Origin: Cyanophora paradoxa
Lineage: Eukaryota > Glaucocystophyceae > Cyanophorales > Cyanophoraceae
Direction of reading: 5' to 3'
Assembly (NCBI GenBank): GCA_004431415.1
Contig: QPMI01000136.1
Location: 1 to 64,000, forward strand
DNA: 64,000 nucleotides
Part shown: piece by piece, positions 1-9,620 of the stretch
Layout: every line of letters begins with the position of its first letter
Numbering within the stretch: position 1 is the stretch's first letter
The notes under the pieces: model-generated
The model's database searches: none
The model's input: the letters and a program-made list of their open reading frames with translations, nothing else
What the model was told of the DNA's origin: nothing
Position numbers and translations under genes: made by a program

Positions 1-558
1 TAATATGTGTATGCATTGTGAATGAATAATAATGTAAAATATGTAAAATGTATCAAAAGAAATATGTATGAAATATCTAACGGAATTCCGTCGAAAAATA
101 ATAAATGTACTTTCTCGATTAAATGCGTAGCATATATGGAGCGGGATATGGCGCCGCGATTGTGTTAAAACAGCTACAATGTGCTGTATGGAGCGCGGGG
201 TGTATAATACAACAAGGATAATATATGATACTTGATGATACTTTATGATTACTTATAGTATTTTATGACTGATATTATGTTATTTTAATGGGTTCTTACT
301 GATAATGGTATGTGTTACAGGTGTTACAGGTTCATCCCAAACTTTCCCCTAGGAGGAGGTCGGCGGCTTGGAACTTTGGGATTGACCTGTAACACCTGTA
401 ACACCACACTGAAAAACAATTAATTAACCTGTTACATCTTCTTTTACCACTTATTACCGTGTCGGAAATCTCGATACTTTATGTCTCTCCGTATTAGGAG
501 ATCCACCAAAGATACCTATTATTCTCTTCTATTAACGATGATATATTACATGTCTTTC
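1..558. repeat. Left terminal inverted repeat of element 1 (outer end outside window)
   Basis: Matches the reverse complement of 27,589-28,171. An outer block (about 1-205, including CGGAATTCC and the run around TGTGCTGTATGGAGCGC) and an inner block (about 462-558, including TATGTCTCTCCG and TACCTATTATTCTC) are conserved. The middle has been replaced: here it holds the GTGTTACAG hairpin, on the right it holds GTGCCTA repeats. The window begins at the equivalent of 28,171, so about 333 bp of this repeat, including the outermost terminal element, should lie to the left. Long inverted terminal repeats are typical of Polintons and related viruses. Confidence 0.93.
295..406. other. Long hairpin H1 with doubled GTGTTACAG arms and CTTACTGA flank
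   Basis: Arms at about 311-345 and 372-406 are inverted repeats built from two direct copies of GTGTTACAG followed by TCATCCCAAACTTT. The loop (about 346-371) contains CCCCTAGGAGG. The octamer CTTACTGA precedes it at 295-302. Three relatives occur at 17,008-17,103, 52,565-52,657 and 52,761-52,854. The function is unknown; an origin-like iteron structure, a transcription terminator or a structured RNA would all fit. Confidence 0.85.
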
Positions 559-863
559 CCTCCGCGTCCCTTCCGCAACTGAATATATCGATGGCTAACA
601 TGCCCTCGTCTGAGTAACAATGAGCGGTGCAATGACTCTCATCTAATAGGAGAACTAATGTAAAACCCGGAGGTGAAAGACCACCATCGAAAATCTCGTA
701 ATGCTTGTGAACTACTCGTATACCTTGTTCTTGTATAATATCTTGTAAAAAGTGCATTAACCATTTTGTTGTGGTCTCTAAGTTGTCCACTCCCGTAATT
801 AGCGGTAATTAGCGGACTCGAAAACTTGTAATCTAACATCACATGGAAGCCCCGATGGTTCAT
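494..863 (-). pseudogene. speD: S-adenosylmethionine decarboxylase (SpeD-like), frameshifted
   Basis: Homologous over most of its length to the intact element-2 gene at 53,284-53,682. The N-terminal part (MNHRGFHVMLDY) reads from 863 in one frame; the rest, including the pyruvoyl-forming DESHCTAHCYS segment and DIFSCG, reads in a second frame from about 790. One indel near 785-810 therefore breaks the gene. The catalytic Glu-Ser-His, His and Cys positions of prokaryotic-type AdoMetDC are still present. The 3' end lies inside the terminal inverted repeat, so a short 3' fragment is duplicated at the right end near 27,589-27,690. Its start is only 2 bp from the integrase start on the other strand, leaving no room for separate promoters. 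It may be a decayed gene or a sequencing indel. Confidence 0.75.
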
Positions 864-865
864 TT

Positions 866-2308
866 ATGAATTATATAGAAAAATTAAATTACGGAAATAA
901 GGTAAAGATGCCGTCAGCACAGATAGGATTAAGACCCACTCCAAAGATCGTAAAGAAGAGCATGAAAGAAGATCAGGGTAACATGCTACCTATAACCATT
1001 CCGATAGAACAGAAAAACACACGAATTTTAAAGAAGTCTGAGATAGTTAAAGAACTGATCCCGGAGGCATTGCCTACTGATACTGTAACGAAAGAATCTA
1101 AGATTGCTAAGAAGTTTTACGATCCGCGCACCGGATACAAGGGTTTCGGAGCTATGAGGAAGGAGTTACCAGATGAAGACTATAAGAAGATGAAAGAATG
1201 GTATGATAAACAGGAAGTCGTTCAGATTAACGCGCCTACCCTTTCAAGAAAGAGAGACCCGATGATACCAATTAGGCAACCTCTCGATACCTATGTTATA
1301 GATCTTCTGTTTTTCCCGGCTTATAAGAAGCAAAATGACGGATACGATACGTTTATGTCCGCGATGGAATCAACGCTTAGAACAGGTTATATTATTCCGA
1401 TGAGAGATAAGAGCGCTATTACGACTCTTGCCGCTTTCGAACAGCTACAAAAGAGAGTCCCTCGACCTATCGCACGCGTCCAAAGTGATAGCGGGAGCGA
1501 ATTTACGAATACGGTGTTCACTAACTACCTTGCTAAGAAGTTCATCGATCATCAGATTAGCGATGTCGCAGATCATCGTAGTCAGGGTAGAATTGAAGCG
1601 TTTAACAAGCAGATCAAGCGGCTTATTACGAACTATTGCATAGCAAACAACACAGCGCGATTTTTCGATGTATTGGGTGACATTGAGTATAATTATAATC
1701 ATACTGTTCATTCAGCGACTAAGAGAAAACCCGCAGAAACCACAGATGAGCATTATAGAGAGATCATAGGTTTAGAAGACGAGAAGTTTAAGAAGTCGAT
1801 GGCTTACTTAGACGGTATTCAAAAGGGTATGTTTGTGCGGGTGAGAATAGAAAAGAACCCATTCGCTAAACAGGGTGTCAATTGGTCGCGGATCGTTTAT
1901 ACTGTCGAGGGTAGGGAGGGTTTTAAGTTTCGGTTACGAAATCCGAATGGTGAATTGGTCGATGGAAGGTTTGCTTTCCACGAACTGTTACCTATCAAAG
2001 GTGTAGAGTATCATGAGGCGCCCACAGGTGATGCATTAGAACAAGCCAAAGAAGAAGCGCGTGTGGATGCGGCGATACGAAAGGAAGGCATCGAAAAAGC
2101 GGATGATGTCCCAGAAGAACCGCTAACACAAGCCAGAACTAAGAAGAAAGGGAAGGCGGAGCGTGAAATTAAGAAGTTGGTCATAGCAGGAACCCAGAAG
2201 CTATCAGAGGTCAACAGCCAGAGATGGTATACAGACTTCCAGACCTCAAAAGAGACATATACAGCACCTCAAACCCGGGTAAATCTACGATCCAGTTCCC
2301 GGAAGTAG
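866..2308 (+). CDS. Retroviral-type DDE integrase (rve) of Polinton class
   Basis: 480 residues. Catalyses insertion of the linear viral genome into host DNA. The core shows Asp146 (TYVIDLLFF), Asp208 (RVQSDSGSEF) and Glu244 (QGRIEAFNKQ), giving the classical D,D35E spacing. A lysine-rich N-terminal extension and a C-terminal SH3-like DNA-binding segment (about residues 320-385) followed by a basic tail complete the usual layout. The annotated ATG is 2 bp from the divergent SpeD start; Met15 (position 908) is an alternative start. Location next to the terminal repeat is common in Polintons. No frameshift is seen, so the enzyme could still be active. Confidence 0.93.
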   Translation: MNYIEKLNYGNKVKMPSAQIGLRPTPKIVKKSMKEDQGNMLPITIPIEQKNTRILKKSEIVKELIPEALPTDTVTKESKIAKKFYDPRTGYKGFGAMRKELPDEDYKKMKEWYDKQEVVQINAPTLSRKRDPMIPIRQPLDTYVIDLLFFPAYKKQNDGYDTFMSAMESTLRTGYIIPMRDKSAITTLAAFEQLQKRVPRPIARVQSDSGSEFTNTVFTNYLAKKFIDHQISDVADHRSQGRIEAFNKQIKRLITNYCIANNTARFFDVLGDIEYNYNHTVHSATKRKPAETTDEHYREIIGLEDEKFKKSMAYLDGIQKGMFVRVRIEKNPFAKQGVNWSRIVYTVEGREGFKFRLRNPNGELVDGRFAFHELLPIKGVEYHEAPTGDALEQAKEEARVDAAIRKEGIEKADDVPEEPLTQARTKKKGKAEREIKKLVIAGTQKLSEVNSQRWYTDFQTSKETYTAPQTRVNLRSSSRK

Positions 2309-2745
2309 CTTAGATGCGTAGAGGATGAAAAGAGGATTCCGGCGATGGTCGCGGTTTTGAAAGGCGATCAGTTGGTGAAGAGTTATAGCAGTTTGTATGA
2401 ATTTCTTGGAATTTTTGGTTTCTTTGGGTTTCTTCCCCCCATCGTTCTGACTATTTCCCCCCATTGTTCTGACTATTTCCCCCCATTGTTCTGAAACCAT
2501 CCCCCCATCGTCCTGAAACCATCCCCCCATTGTCCTGAAATCATCCCCCCATCGTCCTGAAATGTCCGAAATTCCCACGACATATATACACCATATATAC
2601 ACGACATATTTACACTATATATACCAAAACCTCCGTAATGCCGTTTGACCGAGAACAAAATGTTTGGAAAAAATAATAAATAATATTATTATATATACAT
2701 ATACATATATATAATCAAAAAATCGGAAAAAAACCCCTCGTTTTT
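2309..2745. repeat. Intergenic region with about 21-bp C-rich tandem repeats and AT-rich tract
   Basis: No convincing gene. About 2,443-2,562 contains at least six imperfect copies of a roughly 21-bp unit of the form TTCCCCCCATTGTTCTGA with CT/CC and GTT/GTC variation. It is followed by TA-rich repeats (CATATATACAC-like, 2,580-2,625) and an A/T-rich stretch to 2,745. It separates the 3' ends of the integrase and patatin genes, which converge, so a transcription-termination role is possible. Confidence 0.7.
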
Positions 2746-4277
2746 CTACCGTATAAATGCGCCCGTAACATCGACTCTCATAGTCGGAGCATTTATATAT
2801 ACCAAAGGATAAATACGTATATATCGTGTTCTCAATGGATAACCTATGTAAAATACATCATTTACCGAAAGTGGGAACCCCATAGCATATGATACATCCC
2901 CAGAGTTATTAGCATTATTTATATTCTCACATACAAACATTCTATTTACACCCTCATATTTGATAAATGACCATGTTATATCATCTTGCGATGTCGCAAC
3001 ATTGAAAGTCTTAATAAACGCAGTTGTTATACCTGAACCATATGCAATTATAGAAGCGACCTCAAATGTATATGGGAAGGCTATTTGCAAAATTCAGTAG
3101 GCGTTTCCATACTCCGTTAATTGCGGATGCATTCGCTTCCCATCCAGTTAATGATGGCGGGCTTTAAATGCCTCTTTTCCGAATTTGGCAGAAGAAGCGG
3201 TAAACGCATTATCTGATAGAAGATACCAGTTAGCATCGATAGGAGGTATGTTATTAAGGTGGATGATACATAGGATCTTACAGGGTTCTTAATCTCAAGT
3301 TTGTAACAAGTAACTCACAGAGTCGATCTATCATGGCGTCGTTTGCTTGTAATATACGTTTCAGTCGCCGCGATCATGTCTGGAATCTTAGAAGTATCAT
3401 CGAGGAGTTTAAGATATCTTTCGGAAGCGGCACAGAGATACGGTAGTATCGCGCGTATCCTTGGTCATCATTATATGGTAAAAACTCTTGCATCTTTTCA
3501 AGAGCCGATAATTCACTTGCCAGCCATTAGCATATTGATTAATGGACTCCCTGAGGTGGAAGCAATCCATGAAAGAATACCCCAGGTATTCACACTTTCG
3601 TAAGAGTAACCCACATTTTGGTGCGTCGGTTTCGTTAACCTCACCACATGATATGCTAATAACTATAATATCGTCATCGTTATCATAAATTCTTTTTGCG
3701 TGACTATAACCACAAACACTTGGGTTATTGTTACCTGATATAGCACCATCAATTAGACACATGCCGTTGTAATCGACAGGAGCAAAATATGTAGGAGCGG
3801 CGGAAGTAGAACGTGCCGCTATTTTACTTGGTATAGTCTTGTAATCATTATCATTTGCTATGAAAATTGTTTCATGCTTACAGTGTCGAACGTCGTAATA
3901 ACCACATCTTTTAGTGAATCTTTTATGAGAGCTTCCCCAGTCACAGAGAAAATAGCGGTTTCTAATGGTGATACATCATATTTAGTATTGAAAAGTGCAT
4001 TCTCTATGATATTCCGCGGATTCGCAAAGATGAGAGGAAGATGATATAGGTAAGTATTGTGAAGGTCGGTAGCTGTTAATTTAGGTTCATCGGGAAATTC
4101 GGGATTTTTCACATTGAGACCGATAGCGATAATACCGCCTGTGGACGTTCCACTTACAAGATCGACCAAATCAATAACGCGTTTACCCGTTCTTGTTTCT
4201 ATTTCTTTTAACAACCTTGTTATGATAATACCACGTGCGCCGCCGCCGGACAATGCTAAAACTACGCGTAAGGGCAT
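2746..4277 (-). pseudogene. Patatin-like phospholipase with C-terminal discoidin-like domain, broken
   Basis: Counterpart of the intact gene at 62,030-63,586. Three open fragments are visible: 3,858-4,277 with the oxyanion GGGARG motif and nucleophile elbow GTSTG; 3,409-3,762 with the catalytic Asp motif LIDGAISG; and 2,746-3,090 with the beta-rich discoidin-like tail. At least three indels separate them; near 3,090-3,115 two of them are shortened homopolymers compared with element 2. The start is taken at MPLRVVLALS (4,277), matching the element-2 protein start. It is divergent from the fibre gene, as in element 2. Either a decayed gene or a region with base-calling errors. Confidence 0.8.
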
Positions 4278-4326
4278 CTTTACTTTATTGAAATTTAATA
4301 AATCTCTATTATTAGAGTAACCAGGG

Positions 4327-7300
4327 ATGAGTTTCAATTATCCAGCAAATTTACAAACCATAACAGGTAGTGGTAAAGGAAACACTAAACATGTTAACTT
4401 TGATAATATCACCATTAAAGGGTCGGCGTCAAATTGATCAGAGCGCCGATAAACCAGTAAGACGCATCCCAGAATTCATGCTTTAACAGTGAATCAAACA
4501 GACCCAGAAAAAGAAGATGTAAGTATAGCTTTCAGTTTGGGGAATGTAAAAAAAAACGCGGTTGCGGAGATCAAGGCAACAAGAAGGAGACCACGGAAAC
4601 TTAAAGCAAGTGGAACGCATCCCGATATTCCCACACGTTATGATAGCGGACGTTTGGTTTTTAATGTCCAGGATGAGAAGGGAGTTCATCGTAGCGGTTT
4701 GAGAATCTATAATGAAGGATCAAATGCGATTACACAAATCCCTCAGATATTACAGGTAGCCCCACATGGTGAAGAGAATCAGATTCGCTACACCAATAAT
4801 ATTTACCCACAGGACATTGTCACCAATTCAAACACTAATGCACTGTTTGGTTTCACTCTTCCACCGGATACTTCCAAAGAAAAAGATCGATCACTGTCGA
4901 CAGTAGTCCCAGTCAACCAGTAGCTATACATTTACATCCCGATCTTGTCGAAATGGATCGGCATTTACTACCTTTGGTAACCAATACGAAAGACCTTGGT
5001 ATTAGAACCCGACAATGGCGAAATATTCATGGTAGTAATGTTTATGCAAATGGGGAACGGCTCGTTAGTGAGAAAACCATAAGAGAGATCATAGAGCATT
5101 ACGGACCTACTCCGGTTCCCTTTCCACTTCCATGGGATCCACCAGATCTTACACAAAGAAACAACCAGGAAGAGAATACACAGCGGATGAAACGGTTGCG
5201 TTTGGGCAGCATTTTGTTAGTTGGGAAAAAGTCCATAATAAACCAGTTTTTAAAGATTACAACCGCCGCTGAGGAACTCTTAGCACCAGATATTAATGTT
5301 ATACCTCTCGAACATAAAGAATGTGAAGACGTGGAAGAATTGCCGGATGGATTTGATCCTAACCATATGTTATATGATCGTTACGAACCTTACGACGAAC
5401 AACTTTTACCACATGGATTAAATCCACCTAACATAGATTACGAACAGCCGCATATACCAGATGAAGAGTTATTACCAGATGGATTACAGCCGGGATTTTT
5501 CGATTTTACCGTAGATTGGAGGGATATTATTAACAAACCCGACACATTCCCACCAGATCCCCACGAACACGAATGGGAAGACATTTTAAACAAACCGGAA
5601 AGATTCCCACCGACAGAGCATAGGCACGATTGGGAAGATTTAGATAACATACCTACTGAATTTCCACCAGCAGATCATAGGCATAATTGGGACGAAATCG
5701 ATGAGCAACCTACTTTCGCATCCGCAGGAAATGTATTAACAGATTTCCAACATGGCGTAAGTCTTTATAGAAATATTAACATAGAAGAAAGATTACAATT
5801 AAATGACCACTACCTTAATCGCATGGGAATAGAGGCAGGCACAGGAATGGAAGCCGAATTATACATTAGACCACCCAGAAGAGAAGGCATTTTACCAATT
5901 AGTGGTAATTTTGGTCTGTATGAACGAAACCCGGAATTTATTTAACAAGCTACTATCCTGAGGATATCGAGATGACAAATGTATTACCTCCGCTACCGTC
6001 ACTTCCATTAGATCCAAATAGTTGCGATAACAAAGACGCAGCAATACAAATTAATGTAACAGATGTTAGCGACTTTGACCAATCGAGACCCAAATTAGTA
6101 TTTAGTCGCAGCGTCTTTTACCTAATACTTTTATAGGAGATCGAGATGATTATAGAAGATGTGAGGTAGCATGGATAAAAACAAATTATAATGGCGGAGT
6201 TGGTGAAGGTTTATTAGAAATCAATCAAAGAGCAAGCGCCAAAAATATACACAATGAAGATATTTCAAGAGTGGTAACGGAAGATTATTTAGAAGAACAG
6301 GGATACATTGATGAAGGCGAACTTACTAATATTCTTTCACTATTCGTGATAAAAATGATACAAACCTTACAGTCACAAGTAACATTTATACAAGTAACAT
6401 TTCAGCAAGTAACATATGGGCAAGTAACATATGGACAAGTAACATATGGGCAAGTAATATTTATGGAAGTAACATTTACACCAGTAACCTTTGGGCAAGT
6501 AATCTTTATTCCAGCAACTTAGTCGTCGATTATTTGACTGTGAATATAGAAGCAAACCTACCACATCATCCCACTTCTAATGTTGTTTTAGATTGGATAG
6601 CAAACCACACCCATACCAAAGATGAGATCGAGGATTTTGCCCATAGGCACATGTGGAGCGAAATAGATGACCAGCCTAAGTTTGCATCAGCAGGTGATGT
6701 ATTCGACACCACACATGGTGTTACTCTCTATCAAGTAATACCATACCAGAGAGATTAAGATTAGATGAATATTATGTGAATCGAAAAGGAATAGATGCAG
6801 GCACCACAATGGAAGGCGAATTATACATTAGACCCCCCACAAGAATGCAGATGATTGCAGCAGGCGGAAATTTCGGTTTGATGGACACCAAACCAGGTAT
6901 CTATCTGACAAGCTACTATGCTGATGACATCCCAATGACAGATAGTTTAATATTATCGCTTCCATCTGATCCAGCAAACTATGATGACAAAGATGCAGCA
7001 ATCCAAATTAATGTTACTGATGTAAGTGACTTAGATAGTTCAAGACCCAAATTAATATTCACCAGAGAGAGATTGTTACCAAATGCTCTTATTGGAAATC
7101 GAGATGACTACAAGAGATGCGAGATATCATGGATAAAAACAAATTATAATGATGGAGTTGGTGAGGGTCTCTTAGAAATCAATCAGAGAGCCTCAGCGAA
7201 AAACATCCACAATGAAACAATTTCAAGAATTGTTACAGAAGATTACCTACAAGCCCAGAACTACATAGATGAAACAGAACTTGATACAATCATTGCAGGT

Positions 7301-7438
7301 ATAAATATTGGTGTAACAGGTGATTACCTTCCGCTAACAGGTGGGATTATTGATGGAACAGTAACGGCATGTAACTTTTTTGTCCATACTGAATGTAATC
7401 AAACCTTCCTGTGGTTCATCCAGGAGGTGAGTATGTGA
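4327..7438 (+). pseudogene. Long fibre/adhesin gene, fragmented by several frameshifts
   Basis: Homologous to the N-terminal two thirds of the 1,976-residue element-2 fibre. It starts at MSFNYPANLQT (4,327), then shows reading-frame changes near 4,430, 4,895, 5,155 (restored near 5,250), 5,935, 6,110, 6,355, 6,750 and 7,405. Recognisable parts are the conserved head (RRRPRKLKASGTHPDIP), acidic repeats of the type LPDGFDP, HxHDWxDI repeats, and Ser-Asn-Ile-Trp/Tyr pentapeptide repeats at about 6,370-6,520. Several breaks are single-base homopolymer losses (for example the A-run at about 6,352). The dense clustering of breaks here, compared with intact neighbours, argues for partial relaxation of selection, but base-calling error is not excluded. 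Confidence 0.8.
6370..6522 (+). repeat. 15-bp coding repeats (Ser-Asn-Ile/Leu-aromatic pentapeptide)
   Basis: About ten copies of a 15-bp unit like AGTAACATATGGGCA. In the fibre frame they encode five-residue SNIWA/SNIYT repeats, also present in the element-2 fibre (around residues 700-740). Such short repeats suggest a beta-structured shaft. Confidence 0.75.
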
Positions 7439-8508
7439 TACCTGACGATCCAGCTATTATGCCTATAAAGATTGATCTACCATCTGATTATGTAGGAAGG
7501 GGAGAGCTAAAAACCATTTCTTTCACAGGAGACTACAATGATCTAATTAATAAACCCACCGCAGCAAATCTACATCCTGTTGCATTTTCAGGTAGTTTCC
7601 TCGACCTTAATAATAGATCACACACCCATACAAAGGCAGAAATCACAGATTTTGCACACACTCACACCAAATCCCAAATCACAGATTTTGCACACACCCA
7701 TACCCGAGCAGATATTACTAATTTCGCTCACACTCATGTTAAATCAGAGATATTAGATCTCGGAAATGTTGCTTATGTAGGTCACACCCACACTAAGGCA
7801 GAGATTACAGATCTTGGAAATGTTGCGTATGTAGGTCACACCCACACAAAGGCAGAGATTACAGATTTTGCACACACTCATGATTGGAATACAGATATTT
7901 ATAACAAACCAGCGATTTTTTCGGGCAACTACAATGACCTGACCAATAAACCAACTCTTGATCCATTCACAGCTACCACCATCAGAGCGAACAACACAAT
8001 GTATGTAGGATCAGGTCAGATTGTAGAACCAGCAGGACCTATGTTTGAAGAAACATGGTTCTTCCACAATTCGCAAAATTACTTTGATAAGACCTTACTT
8101 GTTCGTGGAAATGCCTATGCAAGAAACTTTTATGCTATGAACCCTTCAAATAATCAGACTATCAGTAGATGCATTACAGAAGCGGATCTATCCAGTCAAC
8201 TCAATGCGTATTTTAATGGGAAAATAAAAGCAGGAAAGTATGTTTACACTACTCCTGTTTTGAACTACAATAATTTATATGTGTTCAATCTTACCATCTA
8301 TTTCAGTAGTGCCTTTGCTTCTCCTCCTGTTGTGACAGCAACAGTAAGGCATGAAGGACAGGCAAATGCTACAACACCAGTCATATTTACTGTGAACCTG
8401 TTAAATGTTTACAGTGACTATTTCACATGTGAACTTTTCACTGATCCATATGCAATGGACAATACAGCCAAAACTGTAACAATCCATTACATTGCTGTCG
8501 CAATTTAA
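7411..8508 (+). CDS. C-terminal fibre segment with HT-repeat shaft and lectin-like head
   Basis: 365 residues, open to the stop, and probably the 3' part of the fibre gene: the preceding reading frame meets it at about 7,405. It contains repeated DFAHTHTK..IT units (about residues 70-150), the same shaft repeat as in the element-2 fibre. The last ~90 residues (FNLTIYFSSAFASPPVVTAT ... VTIHYIAVAI) look like an H-type-lectin-like beta sandwich; this is a by-eye resemblance. Element 2 instead carries a LamG-like insert and an intramolecular chaperone, so the receptor-binding end differs between the two viruses. It could be expressed as a separate polypeptide only if internal initiation occurs. 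Confidence 0.65.
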   Translation: MVHPGGEYVIPDDPAIMPIKIDLPSDYVGRGELKTISFTGDYNDLINKPTAANLHPVAFSGSFLDLNNRSHTHTKAEITDFAHTHTKSQITDFAHTHTRADITNFAHTHVKSEILDLGNVAYVGHTHTKAEITDLGNVAYVGHTHTKAEITDFAHTHDWNTDIYNKPAIFSGNYNDLTNKPTLDPFTATTIRANNTMYVGSGQIVEPAGPMFEETWFFHNSQNYFDKTLLVRGNAYARNFYAMNPSNNQTISRCITEADLSSQLNAYFNGKIKAGKYVYTTPVLNYNNLYVFNLTIYFSSAFASPPVVTATVRHEGQANATTPVIFTVNLLNVYSDYFTCELFTDPYAMDNTAKTVTIHYIAVAI

Positions 8509-8527
8509 CTATTTCGTAATTATAAAG

Positions 8528-9598
8528 ATGACCTCTCTATTAGAAATCCCAAACTATGAACTCGCCGCAAAATCACTTCACAGCACCTCTCATGGAGTAG
8601 TTGATTCAACCCCTGGGTATATTTCCACAGAAACTTCAAGCAATACCTCTTTCACAGAGAATAGTATACTCAGAGTCAAAGAAATTCGATGTGATCGAAA
8701 TGGAGGCAAGATTAGAACCACAGGCATTATAATCTCGAATAAAAATCAAGTTCAAGCAGGGCAGGTAGTCCCCGATTCAGCAATATATGATAATGTGGGT
8801 GGATTCACCACAGCAAAGATAGTTACTTTTGATAACACAAGTAATAACTCGGCTCTTGTGGTCAAGAGTGGAGGGGCATACATTGGTGATGGAGCAATTG
8901 TGGTGGCGACTGTCATAGCAAATCAATTTAATGTGAATGGAACAAGTTCATTTACAGGATTGATGACCTTCAATGGTGGACTCTCGGGAACTGTTAGCGT
9001 TGAAACTCGAAAAGCAACCACAAGAGTTCAAACACCTGAGATAGACAATGGGACAAATGTGAATATGAATTACAAACGAAACGGAAATACCATTTTCACT
9101 CTCGAAAAGACAATAACAGATCTGAATGTAATCACAATCCCGGAAAATAGTGGTCTGAAACGAACCTATTGCCCAAGAATGAATATATCAAGACAAGCTC
9201 CTAGTTTGACAGGGACAGTAATACTTAACAATGCAACAGCATTTTCCTTTACAGGTGGAGCTTATCTTGTAAACAATGAAGGAAACTTTTCATCCACAAA
9301 ATTTACAGCTCCTGTTTCCGGAGTATATAGGGTGTTCTTTGCATGCATGAGAGCTGGCACAACCTCTTATACTCATATTGCTACCAGCATTTATTTAAAT
9401 GGAAATCCTACAACCCTCCAAACAAGGGTTTCAATGCCGTCCGCGGGGATTTCTAATACATTTGTAACTCCAATTTCATTTGAAGTTTTACTTTCTCTTA
9501 TTCAAGGTGACTCCTTTGATATGCGCAATAGTTCTGGTGCCACTCTTCAATTTGATATCAGATACTATCTTTCTTGTGATCTTGTTAGTGCTACATAA
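8528..9598 (+). CDS. Spike-like protein, shared N-module plus C1q-like head
   Basis: 356 residues from Met at 8,528, chosen because TTATAAAG lies just upstream and the neighbouring paralogue begins similarly. Residues about 45-140 hold the shared module (EIRCDRNGGKIRTTG ... SGGAYIGDGA) found in four adjacent genes. The last ~140 residues have the pattern of a C1q/TNF-like globular head (FTAPVSGVYRVFFACM, then LLSLIQGDSFDMRNSSG). Probably a virion surface protein for attachment. It lies immediately downstream of the fibre gene in a co-directional cluster. No element-2 counterpart is present in the window. Confidence 0.7.
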   Translation: MTSLLEIPNYELAAKSLHSTSHGVVDSTPGYISTETSSNTSFTENSILRVKEIRCDRNGGKIRTTGIIISNKNQVQAGQVVPDSAIYDNVGGFTTAKIVTFDNTSNNSALVVKSGGAYIGDGAIVVATVIANQFNVNGTSSFTGLMTFNGGLSGTVSVETRKATTRVQTPEIDNGTNVNMNYKRNGNTIFTLEKTITDLNVITIPENSGLKRTYCPRMNISRQAPSLTGTVILNNATAFSFTGGAYLVNNEGNFSSTKFTAPVSGVYRVFFACMRAGTTSYTHIATSIYLNGNPTTLQTRVSMPSAGISNTFVTPISFEVLLSLIQGDSFDMRNSSGATLQFDIRYYLSCDLVSAT

Positions 9599-9620
9599 TA
9601 TTATCTGTATAGTATAAAGA

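Noticed and set aside
310-406. CRISPR-like interpretation of the GTGTNACAG repeats
   Set aside because: Only two direct copies per arm with no spacers; the inverted arrangement is a hairpin, not a CRISPR array.
866-2308. Complete LTR retrotransposon
   Set aside because: The integrase is alone, without reverse transcriptase, gag or LTRs, and sits in a clear Polinton-type gene set.
6271-6564. Frames reading QVTYGQ or CYLSICYLP repeats
   Set aside because: Shadow frames of the 15-bp fibre repeats, which make sense as SNIWA/SNIYT in the fibre frame.
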